Positions 8,329 through 19,382 are shown, counted from the first letter of the stretch. The stretch: 64,000 nt of DNA from Leptospira fluminis (GCF_004771275.1 NZ_RQEV01000015.1:62001-126000), one strand, 5' to 3'. Notes: generated by a model not told the origin, from the sequence alone. Numbers and translations: made by a program.

Positions 8329-8951
8329 TTCATCCTGCCTTTTAATTCCGCGAACAATTTAACGCATTCCTGTCGTAGATCCTCGAGGTTCCCTATATTC
8401 CTAATGACATAATCGGCCCGTTTCGCTTTTTCCTCGAGAGCCAGTTGGTTTTTTGCGCGCATTTCCGCCTCTTCGAGGGAGATTCCGTCCCGTGCAGCCG
8501 CCCGGAGTAGAGAGGTCGTCGGGTCGGAAATCACGCAAACGGTCGAGTCGCATAGGAGGTAGGAGTCGGTTTCGAACAAAAGAGGTACTTCCCAAGCCAC
8601 CATTCTTCCTCCCGCCTTTTCTTTCAGAATTTTACGGAACTCCTCCCGGATCAGAGGGTGCACGAGTCGGTTTAGCTCTTCTAGTTTTTCTCGATTTCCG
8701 AATACAAGGTTCGCGATTTTTTTTCTGTCCGGTTTGCCCGAATCCCCTAAAATTTCCGTTCCCAACACTTCCACGAGACGGTCGGCAATGGGGCTGTCCG
8801 GATCCGTGTATTTTCGCGCGATTTCGTCCGCGCTGATCCGAAAGGCTCCCAATTCCTCGAGAATTTTCGTCGCTGTGGACTTTCCCCCTCCGATCATCCC
8901 CGTGATTCCTACCAGGAAAGCGTGATCTCCTCTTTCCTGAATTTGCGACAT
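8325..8951 (-). CDS. coaE: Dephospho-CoA kinase
   Basis: CoaE phosphorylates the ribose 3'-OH of dephospho-CoA, the last step of CoA synthesis. The protein has 208 residues, with a P-loop near residue 20 (GITGMIGGGKST). The acceptor-site motif ISADEIARKYTDP follows, then VAWEVPLLFE and a C-terminal NIGNLEDLRQ helix. The start MSQIQERG at 8951 gives the normal family length; upstream codons encode an unrelated hydrophobic stretch. It is followed by the SPOR gene with a four-base overlap. Confidence 0.93.
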   Translation of the reverse strand: MSQIQERGDHAFLVGITGMIGGGKSTATKILEELGAFRISADEIARKYTDPDSPIADRLVEVLGTEILGDSGKPDRKKIANLVFGNREKLEELNRLVHPLIREEFRKILKEKAGGRMVAWEVPLLFETDSYLLCDSTVCVISDPTTSLLRAAARDGISLEEAEMRAKNQLALEEKAKRADYVIRNIGNLEDLRQECVKLFAELKGRMK

Positions 8952-9167
8952 AGAAGACCTTATCCATAGGAAGCAAAGGAGTACAAGCAAAAAAGAGGGG
9001 GAAATTATGAGATCCAAAGGCAAGGAATATTGTAGAATGCAGGGTAGCGTTCGGTATTCTTGTTAGCGAAACCGGAAAACAAGCTGCGATTCCGATCTTA
9101 CGGCGGTGTTCCCGAGTTTCCTCCCGAAGTCGGAGCGACCGACAGAAGAAACGATTCGAGGACAAAG

Positions 9168-9413
9168 ATGAAATATTTGGAAACTTCCCAGATCATCCCT
9201 TCCAAAGGGATGTCGTACACGATGTACGAAATAGAAGGAAACGATCAGATCCAGAGAATGTTAACATACATTCCGGATACGGACGAAGTGCACGTCTATC
9301 CCAAGCCTCCCGTAAAGAAGCTTTATAAACCGGAGCTTTGTAAGTCGGTGGAAGAAGTCGTATTTTCGGAATTATGGAAATTGGGAGAGGAACGGAAAAA
9401 GGAACAGCATTAG
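9168..9413 (+). CDS. Small conserved hypothetical protein
   Basis: An 81-residue protein, MKYLETSQIIPSKG..., with no recognised domain. It is hydrophilic, with alternating strands (YTMYEIEG, QRMLTYIPDTDEVHVYP) and a C-terminal helix rich in Lys/Glu. The ATG at 9168 has a GAGGA element about eight bases upstream. An in-frame ATG-like start at 9060 would add a basic, low-quality extension. The stop is only four bases from the 3' end of the convergent tRNA-Phe gene. Confidence 0.6.
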   Translation: MKYLETSQIIPSKGMSYTMYEIEGNDQIQRMLTYIPDTDEVHVYPKPPVKKLYKPELCKSVEEVVFSELWKLGEERKKEQH

Positions 9414-9417
9414 GTTT

Positions 9418-9490
<73 letters not shown>

Positions 9491-9529
9491 GAACCCACTG
9501 CCAAGGTAAGAAATAGAGGCTAGCTGTCA

Positions 9530-10243
9530 ATGGAAAATCCAAGTTTCGGACCACCGCCTCTCTTCGAGTCTCCCGGTACGATCGCTGCAAGGGAAGAAAT
9601 GGTCCGAAACCAAATTCTTTCCAGAGGAATCTCGGATGAGGAGGTACTTCGAGTGATGCGATCCGTTCCTCGTCATCTTTTTCTACCTCCGGAAAAAAGG
9701 ACTCTCTCCTATCTGGATAAAGCCGTTCCGATCGGCTTCGGTCAGACCATCTCACAGCCTTATATCGTGGCCTATATTCTGGAACAACTTTCCTTGTCAC
9801 GCGGAGATCGCGTGCTGGAAGTGGGAACCGGTTCGGGGTACCTTACGGCTCTCCTGTTGGAGTTGGGAGCGGATCTCGTCTCCGTCGAGATCGTGCCCGA
9901 ATTGCATCGTCGTGCAAGAGAAACCTTGGAAATTTGGAAATCGAATCGGACGAAAAATCGGATCCTTTTTTGCGGAGACGCTTTCGAATTTGCGGGAAGG
10001 AAAAATCGATATGTTCGTCTCGTATCTTCCGCCTGTCTGCCGGCAGTCCCGGGAAGAGAGCATCCTTTCTTTCTTTGTTTGGCGGAAGAGGGGATAGCAG
10101 TGCTTCCCATATTGCAAAAAAAGGGAATTCAGTTCCTGATTACATTAAAAAAACGGAATGATTTATGGAAGGAATCCCATCGAATTCCGGTGCAGTTCGT
10201 GCCCTTGACCGGAAAAGGAAAAAATTTCGGCGACGAGGAATAA
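9530..10243 (+). CDS. pcm: Protein-L-isoaspartate O-methyltransferase
   Basis: PCMT methylates isoaspartyl residues in damaged proteins using SAM. The 237-residue protein has the family's entry REEMVRNQILSRGI. The substrate-site motif GFGQTISQPYIVAYI and the SAM motif LEVGTGSGYLTALL follow. The acidic VSVEIVPELHRRA strand precedes GDAF and a late VLPI strand. The segment after GDAFEF reads RKNRYVRLVSSACLPAVPG rather than the usual YD-R/I-I-V-T-A-A, a modest divergence without a frameshift. It starts 39 bp past tRNA-Phe on the opposite strand and is followed immediately by a strong terminator. Confidence 0.85.
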   Translation: MENPSFGPPPLFESPGTIAAREEMVRNQILSRGISDEEVLRVMRSVPRHLFLPPEKRTLSYLDKAVPIGFGQTISQPYIVAYILEQLSLSRGDRVLEVGTGSGYLTALLLELGADLVSVEIVPELHRRARETLEIWKSNRTKNRILFCGDAFEFAGRKNRYVRLVSSACLPAVPGREHPFFLCLAEEGIAVLPILQKKGIQFLITLKKRNDLWKESHRIPVQFVPLTGKGKNFGDEE

Positions 10244-10268
10244 AAAAGGCTCCCTGAGGAGCCTTTTT
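10242..10268. terminator. Bidirectional rho-independent terminator
   Basis: GGCTCC-CTGA-GGAGCC stem flanked by a run of A on the left and TTTTT on the right. It lies between the converging methyltransferase gene and the outer-membrane protein gene, so it can stop transcription from both sides. Confidence 0.9.
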
Positions 10269-10290
10269 AAAAACGATCGAAGCTAGGAGA

Positions 10291-11184
10291 TTACAGCTCG
10301 ACTTTGTATCCAAAGCGGTATTGCGTTCCGCCCAATACGATCGGATAGGCCGGAGTCGGAGCTAAGCTGATGATACCGCCCAAGGAACGAGTATGTCCTA
10401 CTCCGTATTGGAAGGAGTAAAGGGTTTCAGCTTCCATAAAGAAGTGCCCTTTGTCCGTAAGTCTCGCTTGCGCTCCAATCAACCAGTTCGGAGCAAATCC
10501 GGCTACGCTGAAACGAGTGTTTTCCCAGTTCGCTTGCGGGCTGGTTCCGTCCGCTACTAAATTGGTAATCGTGTTCGTCGGACCGAGAGTTGCCGCTAAG
10601 TATTGGTGTACATCTTCCGCGTGGTTACTACCCGCAAGGCTCCATCCACCTTTGAAATAGTGGATCCCCGCTCCGATGTAGATGGAAGCGTCTTCCGAAA
10701 CGGAAAGTTTGATACCAACGTTCACGGGAATTTGAACCGCATTATAATCCCAATGAATGTTATAGTATTCATATCCAGCAAATTTTGCAGTCGTATCCCC
10801 ACCCATTATCTTTCTGGTATAGTTACCCGAAACTCTCCAGAAAAAGGCTTTTCCAAAGTCTTTTTCATATCCGAAAGAGATCACGCCACCGGTCATGGCC
10901 CCTCCGGTTTTCGCACTGATGAGTCCGTTCGTAGTATGCTGCAGAGTGATCAGGCGGTTTTCAGGGATAATTGCCCGGCGAGGAGCAACCCCAGTCGTTC
11001 CAGTTGAAGACTGAACGTCATAATAGCTAGATGCATCCAGACCGTCTTTTGTGATTGTGCCTCCGAGTTGGCCTAGGTCGAATTGAGTACCAAGGCTCCC
11101 GAAAACATATGATTTTGCGCTTACGCTAGCTGCCGAAAAAAGTACGGCAAAGACAAGCATAGCTTTACTAATGTTACGAACCAT
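10291..11184 (-). CDS. Outer-membrane beta-barrel protein
   Basis: A 297-residue exported protein. The signal peptide is about residues 1-23 (VRNISKAMLVFAVLFSAASVSA, cleavage after A). The rest is built of alternating amphipathic strands rich in aromatic and Gly residues, such as FGYEKDFGKAFFWRVSGNY, NVGIKLSVSEDASIYIGAGIHYF and NWLIGAQARL, ending with YRFGYKVEL. This is the pattern of an 8-12-strand outer-membrane barrel. I cannot assign a named leptospiral Omp. The start MVRN at 11184 has AGGAG about seven bases upstream. A strong inverted repeat sits in the upstream region. Confidence 0.7.
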   Translation of the reverse strand: MVRNISKAMLVFAVLFSAASVSAKSYVFGSLGTQFDLGQLGGTITKDGLDASSYYDVQSSTGTTGVAPRRAIIPENRLITLQHTTNGLISAKTGGAMTGGVISFGYEKDFGKAFFWRVSGNYTRKIMGGDTTAKFAGYEYYNIHWDYNAVQIPVNVGIKLSVSEDASIYIGAGIHYFKGGWSLAGSNHAEDVHQYLAATLGPTNTITNLVADGTSPQANWENTRFSVAGFAPNWLIGAQARLTDKGHFFMEAETLYSFQYGVGHTRSLGGIISLAPTPAYPIVLGGTQYRFGYKVEL

Positions 11185-11228
11185 TTTATATAGCTCCTTA
11201 AACTTTTCGTATCGTGAAGTGTCGTAAA

Positions 11229-11262
11229 GTCTGGGCATTTTATGTCTATTGTTTGCCCAGAC
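11229..11262 (-). promoter_or_regulatory. Inverted repeat upstream of outer-membrane protein gene
   Basis: GTCTGGGCA at 11229-11237 and TGCCCAGAC at 11254-11262 form a perfect 9-bp stem, 45 bp upstream of the ATG. An alternative pairing uses ATGTCT (11241-11246) with AGACAT (11259-11264), so two structures compete. It could be an operator, or a 5'-UTR hairpin if transcription starts farther upstream. Confidence 0.45.
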
Positions 11263-11564
11263 ATAGGACAGGACTCTAAGGGCGCTAGACTGGCTGTCAA
11301 ACAGATAATCTGAAGGGAGTAAAAAAGTCCTATTTTCATTTTCTTTATTTCGAACATAGGTTAGGTAATCTTATCGCTCTGCTTTTGAGCGACGCAACAA
11401 GGCTCGGCTCGGTAAACATGATTCCGGAATCTTTTCTTCTTCTTGGTACTGAATGATCGTTCGCTTAAGATCATAACAGGTTCTGTCTTTTACCTGAGGT
11501 TTGGCTCTATTTTTCGAAGGAAAAAGCCTTGCCTGAGGGTGAAAAAATCGCATCATGGAGGGTA
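11263..11564. other. Intergenic region between omp and the thiC riboswitch
   Basis: About 300 bp holding the divergent promoters for the outer-membrane protein and thiC. No open frame here looks coding: the short ones have atypical composition and no ribosome-binding site. No further structured RNA was recognised. Confidence 0.5.
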
Positions 11565-11644
11565 CCGTTGGGGGTGGGACGCTTTTAGCGGCTCTGAGAG
11601 AGTCCCCGGAACCTGATCAGGATAATGCCTGCGAAGGAAAACGG
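11565..11644 (+). ncRNA. TPP riboswitch aptamer (THI element)
   Basis: Contains the conserved THI-box strings in order: GGGG, then GCTCTGAGAGAGTCCC, then GAACCTGATCAGGATAATGCC and GCGAAGGAAA. The ends CCGTT (11565-11569) and AACGG (11640-11644) pair as P1. It precedes thiC by 132 bases. TPP binding to this aptamer class represses thiamine genes. Confidence 0.95.
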
Positions 11645-11671
11645 ACGGCAGCAGCAAGTTTTCGTCGATAG

Positions 11672-13360
<1,689 letters not shown>

Positions 13361-13368
13361 GACGAGAA

Positions 13369-13399
13369 GGTGATCCTTCGCATAGAGCGGAGGATCACC
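13369..13399. terminator. Convergent intergenic hairpin
   Basis: GGTGATCCT (13369-13377) and AGGATCACC (13391-13399) form a perfect 9-bp stem between the converging thiC and UbiA-like genes, overlapping the latter's stop codon. It lacks a T-run, so termination would be weak or factor-assisted. It may instead protect mRNA 3' ends. Confidence 0.5.
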
Positions 13400-14249
13400 A
13401 GCGAATCAACCAAGGAAGAAATCCCAAGACATAGATTCCTTCCCCCAATAATCTGTATCTTTGCGAGCCCGAAAAAAAATCGGAGAAGCGCAGAATGATT
13501 CCGGGTACCGCGCAGAGTGCCGCCGCAAATAAACACGCGATTGCGGATTCTTTCGGCTCGAATCTCTTGGTCCATCCTGCGAGTAGAACGGAAGACACCG
13601 TTCCCAATAAGGAAAATCTAAGGACCCAATCTCTGATTTTTTCCCGGGAAAAGATCCGCAACAAATAGGATTGGCCTTCTTTCTCGTCGAGTTCCGCTTC
13701 CATCAACGAATTCATGATCAGATTCAGGACCGTTCCGCCGAAAAAAAGCGAAAGCAGAAGAGGGACAGTCCAGGAGCGGAATCCTACCACCGCAATCGGC
13801 CCGAACCAGACTCCTAAGGTGTAGATAAAAGCCACGGAAAATTCCTTGCCCATACGTATCCCGCCCCAGGCGGCAAGGAGAAGGTGCCCTAATGCCGCGA
13901 GAGCCAAAACTAGGCCGCCTATAAAAACGATTTCTCTCAAAAAAAGAAGGGAAACCGTTCCGCAAACGGCGACTCCTAATCCGGCGAAAAACATTAATAT
14001 TTTTGCATGTTTATGATGAAAGGAATGTCTGGGATTGATCGAATCGGTCCCTATCTTCCAACCGTCGAGTAGGTGGTCCGCCGTATAGACCACCCAGACG
14101 CTTAAAGGTAGTAAAAGCCACCAGGCCCATTTCATCTTTGCGCCGGTCACTGCCGCGGCGTAAGCGCCAGAGCCCGCCACTCCCAGGCAAATATCCAGGC
14201 TCAGCACATGGGTATAAAACCAGAGGTCTTTTTTATCCGAGGGAAACAT
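13395..14249 (-). CDS. UbiA-like polytopic membrane protein
   Basis: A 284-residue protein with about eight hydrophobic segments. Two acidic loops sit where UbiA prenyltransferases carry their Mg-diphosphate motifs: YTADHLLDGWK near residue 58, and NSLMEAELDEKEG near residue 176 (compare NxxxDxxxD and DxxxD). UbiA enzymes attach prenyl groups to aromatic rings in the membrane. The match is partial, so the enzymatic role and substrate are inference. It is convergent with thiC, and an mscS-type gene ends 36 bp upstream of its start on the same strand. Confidence 0.55.
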   Translation of the reverse strand: MFPSDKKDLWFYTHVLSLDICLGVAGSGAYAAAVTGAKMKWAWWLLLPLSVWVVYTADHLLDGWKIGTDSINPRHSFHHKHAKILMFFAGLGVAVCGTVSLLFLREIVFIGGLVLALAALGHLLLAAWGGIRMGKEFSVAFIYTLGVWFGPIAVVGFRSWTVPLLLSLFFGGTVLNLIMNSLMEAELDEKEGQSYLLRIFSREKIRDWVLRFSLLGTVSSVLLAGWTKRFEPKESAIACLFAAALCAVPGIILRFSDFFSGSQRYRLLGEGIYVLGFLPWLIRW

Positions 14250-14285
14250 CTTTCGTTTTTCTCTTCGGTTCCCTCTGGCTAAGTC

Positions 14286-15320
14286 TTACTTAGGCTTGTT
14301 CTGGGACGCCGTCGGAAATTCGATTCCTTCCGATTTGAATCTTGCGTGCAAGGATTTTATGAATTCCGATTTCAATAAATATTGGTCGGTGATCTCTTTC
14401 AATTCGAAGGTCACCGCCAAATCGATATTAGATGATCCAAGGGATTGGAATTGAACCGACGGTTTCTTTTTGGGAGCGCTTCCGTAGACGGCCTGAAGGG
14501 CGGATTCCGCGGTTTCTATGCAGATTTTTTCCACTTTGGGCAAGTCGTTGGAATAGGAAACGGAAACAGGAACGTTCACGTAAATGACGGAAGAGGGAAG
14601 TTTGTAATTGGTAAACGTCGTCTTGGACATCTTCGAATTCGGAACTATGACCGTGCTTCCGTTCAATTTGCGGAGGGACGTACTTCTCCAATTGATATCC
14701 TCTATGTATCCTTCTTCGCCCGTTTCGAGGGAAATAAAATCCCCGACTTTTACTTTCTTTCCTAAAAGTATTTCCAGTCCTGCAAAAAGATTCGATAGAG
14801 TTTCCTGTAATCCCAGGGCAACCGCCAACCCTCCAACACCTAACGCTGTTAAGGCGGGAGCAACGGAAATTCCGAACGCTTGTAAGATCGCCAGACATCC
14901 CAGTAATAGGATCGCCGCACGAAGGATATTGCTCAAAATGGAGGCGGATGAAAGTAATCCGCCGTTTCTGGAGGAGAAAAGTTCGAAGAAACCTGCGGCC
15001 ACTTCGGCCAAAGAAAAGCTGAGAACCACGATCGCGAAGACTTTCATGTACAGAAATGCGTGCTGCTTGAATTGGGGAGGAACGGAAAGTGCGTGTAAGG
15101 CGACGTACAGCCCGATAAAAAAGAAAGAATAACGAATCAGTGAACGTAAAGCCAGATATAAAGGGTGTTTTTTGTCCAACTTGACTTCGGTCAGAGCTTG
15201 CAGGAGTTTTGGGACGAGAAAGCCTCCGAAAATATACCCGAACAGGATTCCTATGATCGCGACGGACAATCCGATCATCCAGTGAGACTCCAGGAAGATA
15301 GGCCATTCAATTTCTTTCAT
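14286..15320 (-). CDS. Small-conductance mechanosensitive channel, MscS family
   Basis: A 344-residue inner-membrane channel that opens under membrane tension to release solutes on hypo-osmotic shock. Four to five transmembrane segments fill residues 1-165. The pore-lining TM3 region reads LTALGVGGLAVALGLQETLSNLFAGLEIL. The beta domain follows (VKVGDFISLETGEEGYIEDINWRSTSL, then VIVPNSKMSKTTFTNY), then the cytoplasmic vestibule. Length and motif order match MscS/YnaI-type channels. Divergent from the cyclase operon, with about 212 bp between the starts. Confidence 0.9.
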   Translation of the reverse strand: MKEIEWPIFLESHWMIGLSVAIIGILFGYIFGGFLVPKLLQALTEVKLDKKHPLYLALRSLIRYSFFFIGLYVALHALSVPPQFKQHAFLYMKVFAIVVLSFSLAEVAAGFFELFSSRNGGLLSSASILSNILRAAILLLGCLAILQAFGISVAPALTALGVGGLAVALGLQETLSNLFAGLEILLGKKVKVGDFISLETGEEGYIEDINWRSTSLRKLNGSTVIVPNSKMSKTTFTNYKLPSSVIYVNVPVSVSYSNDLPKVEKICIETAESALQAVYGSAPKKKPSVQFQSLGSSNIDLAVTFELKEITDQYLLKSEFIKSLHARFKSEGIEFPTASQNKPK

Positions 15321-15532
15321 AAACGAATTCTGCGGTCGCTCGGAATATCGGAAAGGGTTTTATTGGAAGCAAGGCTCGTCTGGATGCTATTATGTGGCAT
15401 AGCCACGGCATTTTTGGCAGGACTAGAAGGATGCAAACCTTCTTTGCCTTTCTTAAAAACAGGATTTTCGAATGACAAACGGAATCCGTATGGGAAACTC
15501 ACCACCCCAAGGATGGGGAGGCAGAAAAGAAA

Positions 15533-17854
15533 GTGCTTGAATATGCTTTGGATTCTGGACTTTCCCTTTACGCCCAAAGGTTTACTCCCGAATCGGAAGA
15601 GATAGAACCTTGGTTGGAGGAAGTGCATTCCTACGGGATCCGGGAAGTCATACTCTGGGGAAGCCCTAACGAGGCTGCCTCTTGGAAAAAAAACGCGGCT
15701 TTTCGTAAGTTGCTCCAGACGCTAAGATCGGAAGGGGTCTCTCTGACGACCTTGGACGGATCCAAATTCAGATCCGGCACCGCTTCCGAAGAAAAGCTGG
15801 AACACTACCTGAGAGGTTTGGGAAAGAAGAATTCGGTTCTCGTCTGGTATTCCCTAGATGAGGCCGAAAAAATCCTGGGAGTTTTAAAAGACCGCTTCCA
15901 ACCGAAGGAGCACCGTCGTACTCAACCGTTTTCTCCCGTGCCAAAGAAGCCGCGGGTTATAAAACCGAGTTCCGGAGGCGGCTACGGAAAATCAGGAAAA
16001 GACGCCTCCGAGCGGGAGGCCTTCCGTCCTTCTCGGATTACGATCCGAGTCAAACTTCTCTCCATCGTATCCGTCATCGTGGTATTCAGCATGGGTCTGA
16101 TGATCTACTTGGCGACCTCCCTTTTTCGGAATTATACGGTTTCTCTGATCCAGGAATATAACCTGAGTTTGGCTAGATTGACGGGTTTACAGGTGGGCTT
16201 ACGAATCCGGGAACTCTCCAGTAAGACGGCGGAATTTTATGAAAGAGTTCCGATTTCGCACCCGTCGGCCGGACCCGTAAAAAATTCCCAAGGGCCGGGG
16301 TTTTTGGAGGCTTATTTCAATTCTTCCCCTCGGGTTCTCGCGTGGGGAAGAATGTCCGGAGAAGATGTTCGACTGTTTCTGAATCCGAGATTCCTGAAGG
16401 AATTCAGGTTGGACGAGTCGATCATTTTAGAAAAATGGAATTCTCTTAGCAAAGAGGAAAGAACGAGATTGGTCTTGTCCGAATCCGGAATTCTGCAAGT
16501 CTCGAACCTGAGTCCGAGATTCGGATTTCCCCTCGCTCTTTTTTCGGAGGGCAAAAAAGGAGGTAAGGAAGCCAGTTTTTTTCTGCTTTCTCCGAACGAC
16601 TTGTGGGAGTCCGCCCGGTCCGCTTTGCAGACGGATCTTTTCAATATTTGGATCGTCGATTCGCAGGGAAAATTGGTGGCGCATACCGACGAGACGGAAG
16701 CGATGTCTTCCAGGGACTACTCCAAAAATCCTCTCGTGCAATTTCTTTTACGCAATCCTACGGATAACGGTTCGAGAACCGTTAATTTCGACGGTAAGGA
16801 AATTCTAGGTTCCTTCCAACAGTTGGAGGAGGGAAACCTGGCTGTAGTCTCCTCGATCGAGGCGGAGAAAGCCTTCGAAGCGGTATACAAGATCCGGAGA
16901 CAAAACTTGTACATTCTGTTATGCGTCCTATCTTTGGCGTTCCTGGTGGTATTTCTTTTTTCCAGAACCCTGACCGTACCCATTATAAATCTATTAAGCG
17001 CAACTAGGCAGATCGAGAGAGGGAATTATAGGGTTACGATCAGCCCCGTTACCAGAGACGAGGTCGGGGTATTGACGAATTCCTTCCTTAGGATGGCCCG
17101 CGGATTGGAGGAAAGGGAAAAAATCAAGGATACCTTCGGTAAGTTCGTAAATGAAGCGATCGCGGAACGGGCCCTCGCGGGAGAAGTCTCCTTGGGAGGA
17201 GAAACCAAAGAAGTCGCCGTCTTCTTTTCCGATCTTCGCAATTTTACGGGTATGTCCGAAAAAATGAAGCCGAGCGAGGTGGTGGAATTTCTGAACGCGT
17301 ACTTCACCGAAATGGTGGAATGTATCTATCTCACGGAAGGAATCGTGGATAAGTTCATCGGCGACGCGATCATGGCGCATTGGGGAGCCCTGTATTCGGA
17401 CGGTCACGACACCCGAAACGCCGTGAACACCGGCCTGCTGATGCGTAATGCGCTTCTGGAATTCAACAGAGTCGGGGAAAAAATAGGACGTCCCAAGGCT
17501 AGATTCGGTTGCGGAATCAACACCGGCCCGGTGGTCGTCGGTCAGATCGGTTCCGAAAAGAAATTCGAATTTACCGTCATCGGAGACGCCGTGAATCTCG
17601 CCTCGAGGATCGAATACCTGACCAAGGATTTCGGTACGGACATACTGATTTCCGCGTCCTCGTACGAACAGGTAAAAGACCATTATCATTTCGAAACTCT
17701 TCCTCCGGTATGGATCCGAGGAAAAGAGGAACCCCAGTATCTGTACGCGGTTCTCGGTTGGAAAGAGGATCCGGATTGCCCCAAGAGTTTGGAAGAGGTC
17801 CGCAGGCTCTGCGGAATTCCCGCACCGAAGGGACCATCCAAGGCTTTGGCGTAA
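15533..17854 (+). CDS. Membrane-bound class III adenylate/guanylate cyclase with sensor and HAMP domains
   Basis: A 773-residue receptor cyclase. Residues 1-170 form a cytoplasmic N-terminal region of unknown type with a low-complexity tail. TM1 is about 173-195, an extracytoplasmic Cache-like sensor about 195-455, TM2 about 459-479 and HAMP about 480-532. The class III cyclase domain is about 555-755, with metal-binding VAVFFSDLRNFT and DKFIGDAIMAHWG and the late GDAVNLASRIE segment. ATP versus GTP use cannot be settled. The GTG start at 15533 is the first usable codon after an in-frame stop; upstream bases look partly coding, so the start is uncertain. Four bases separate it from the FecR gene. 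Confidence 0.88.
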   Translation: MLEYALDSGLSLYAQRFTPESEEIEPWLEEVHSYGIREVILWGSPNEAASWKKNAAFRKLLQTLRSEGVSLTTLDGSKFRSGTASEEKLEHYLRGLGKKNSVLVWYSLDEAEKILGVLKDRFQPKEHRRTQPFSPVPKKPRVIKPSSGGGYGKSGKDASEREAFRPSRITIRVKLLSIVSVIVVFSMGLMIYLATSLFRNYTVSLIQEYNLSLARLTGLQVGLRIRELSSKTAEFYERVPISHPSAGPVKNSQGPGFLEAYFNSSPRVLAWGRMSGEDVRLFLNPRFLKEFRLDESIILEKWNSLSKEERTRLVLSESGILQVSNLSPRFGFPLALFSEGKKGGKEASFFLLSPNDLWESARSALQTDLFNIWIVDSQGKLVAHTDETEAMSSRDYSKNPLVQFLLRNPTDNGSRTVNFDGKEILGSFQQLEEGNLAVVSSIEAEKAFEAVYKIRRQNLYILLCVLSLAFLVVFLFSRTLTVPIINLLSATRQIERGNYRVTISPVTRDEVGVLTNSFLRMARGLEEREKIKDTFGKFVNEAIAERALAGEVSLGGETKEVAVFFSDLRNFTGMSEKMKPSEVVEFLNAYFTEMVECIYLTEGIVDKFIGDAIMAHWGALYSDGHDTRNAVNTGLLMRNALLEFNRVGEKIGRPKARFGCGINTGPVVVGQIGSEKKFEFTVIGDAVNLASRIEYLTKDFGTDILISASSYEQVKDHYHFETLPPVWIRGKEEPQYLYAVLGWKEDPDCPKSLEEVRRLCGIPAPKGPSKALA

Positions 17855-17858
17855 TCCG

Positions 17859-19373
17859 ATGGTTTCTTGGAGATCCTATGTCCGCGAAATCCAGGTCGGT
17901 GTCCTTTGCATCTTCGTTTTTACCGGTTCGTTGTTCTTGCTGTACCGCGAATCCAAGATTCGGAGCGGTTCACAAAAGGAGGCCTTGGGGAACGTATCCT
18001 TTCGTTATAGGACGGCGCAACGGAAATTTCCCGACCGAATGCTATGGGAGGATCTGGACCAAGGAATGTCCGTATTCGATAGGGATTCCGTCCGAACGGA
18101 CGAGGCTTCCGAAGCCGTAGTGTTTCTGAATTCGGGTACTCAGATCGAACTGGACCCCCAATCCATGGTGGTATTGCAGTTAAAGGAAAATCGGGAGACC
18201 CTCGAATTGGGGGAAGGCACGCTGTTCATCCAAAGTAGAAAAATCCTCTCCGTAGTTTCGGGAAAAGAGGATTTCGAAGCCAAAGCGGATTCCGAATTTC
18301 AGATCAGTAAATCGCCGGATGGATTTTCCTTGAATGTAAGAAAAGGAGAAGTCGCTTGGAGAGAGGGGGGAGTTTCCAAAACCACCGTTTCCGAGGGAGA
18401 GGAGGCGTTGAACGGATCCAAGACGAATAAGAATTGGATCCTCTCATTACCGGAGGAATCCTATCGCTTCTTTCCGCAGGAAAACGAGCAATCCGTAGAA
18501 TTCCGTTGGGACGGAGGGACCGACGGGGTATGGGAACTTTCTTCCACCCGGGATTTTCACAAAACGCTGGAATCGGTTCCCGTTTCCGATAAAATCTATC
18601 GTCGTAAGTTTCGGGAAGGGATTTATTTTTGGAGGATCCGTTCTGGCGACAGTCAGCGGACTTCCGAAGTTCGCAAGTTCCGAGTCGTTTCCAATCCTCC
18701 TCCGGAACTTTCCTATCCGAAGAAGGAAAGTATGCAGGAGGATCGGACGGTATCCTTTACTTGGGTGAAGCAGAAAATCGCCAGCGCTTACAAACTCCAA
18801 ATTTCCAAGGAATCGAATTTTTCGGATGCGCTGGAATCCCAGGTATTTCGGACGAATTTCTCCCTGACTCTGGAACCAGGCACATACTATTGGAGAGTGG
18901 TTTCTTATACGAACCTACCGGGTACGGATGCGTTTTCGGAAGTGCGTAGATTTTCCGTAGTCGGACCTGTGGAACCCAAATCCGCAAAGTCGGTCGAGAT
19001 TTCGGAGGTCCGGCCCAAAGTGCTGGAGGCGGATTCCGTCTCCCTCGAATTTCCTAAAAACGGTTCCGTGGTGGACATGACAGGAAGGGAAAGTCTTCTT
19101 TTCCGATGGAAGAGCAAGGATTCGGCAAAACATCCGGAATGGAAATTTCGTCTATATGTACGCAAGTCCGGGAAAGAAGAATTGGTTTATGAGCGAAGCG
19201 TAAAAGGGGACCGTTTTTCCTTCCGCGATCTAGAAAAATTGGATATCGGAACCTTTTTCTGGTCCGTGCGATCCGAAAGCGATCCTACCTTCGGATCGGA
19301 AGCGGAATTTAAAATACAACTCCGCGAAAATTTGGAAGCTCCGGAAACCAAAGCAAGCGGCGCCCGTCCTTAA
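17859..19373 (+). CDS. FecR-domain periplasmic protein with Fn3-like repeats
   Basis: A 504-residue protein anchored by one N-terminal membrane helix (about 10-28). The FecR domain (about 55-180) has the typical VFDRDSVRTDEASEAVVFLNSGTQIELDPQS segment. It is followed by three beta-sandwich repeats whose edge strands read FREGIYFWRIRSGD, LEPGTYYWRVVSY and LDIGTFFWSVRSES. FecR domains sense or relay envelope signals. Placed four bases after a receptor cyclase, it plausibly supplies the cyclase with periplasmic input; that link is inference. No LysM domain is visible. Confidence 0.8.
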   Translation: MVSWRSYVREIQVGVLCIFVFTGSLFLLYRESKIRSGSQKEALGNVSFRYRTAQRKFPDRMLWEDLDQGMSVFDRDSVRTDEASEAVVFLNSGTQIELDPQSMVVLQLKENRETLELGEGTLFIQSRKILSVVSGKEDFEAKADSEFQISKSPDGFSLNVRKGEVAWREGGVSKTTVSEGEEALNGSKTNKNWILSLPEESYRFFPQENEQSVEFRWDGGTDGVWELSSTRDFHKTLESVPVSDKIYRRKFREGIYFWRIRSGDSQRTSEVRKFRVVSNPPPELSYPKKESMQEDRTVSFTWVKQKIASAYKLQISKESNFSDALESQVFRTNFSLTLEPGTYYWRVVSYTNLPGTDAFSEVRRFSVVGPVEPKSAKSVEISEVRPKVLEADSVSLEFPKNGSVVDMTGRESLLFRWKSKDSAKHPEWKFRLYVRKSGKEELVYERSVKGDRFSFRDLEKLDIGTFFWSVRSESDPTFGSEAEFKIQLRENLEAPETKASGARP

Positions 19374-19382
19374 AGAGAACGA

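Noticed and set aside
9997..10110. Frameshift in the isoaspartyl methyltransferase
   Set aside because: The middle segment is divergent, but the frame stays open and continues into a recognisable C-terminal strand, so it is treated as variation.
15476..15532. Upstream in-frame extension of the cyclase gene
   Set aside because: The codons look plausible (a DGEAEKKVLEY run) but contain no ATG, GTG or TTG start after the stop at 15473, so GTG 15533 was kept with low confidence in the exact start.
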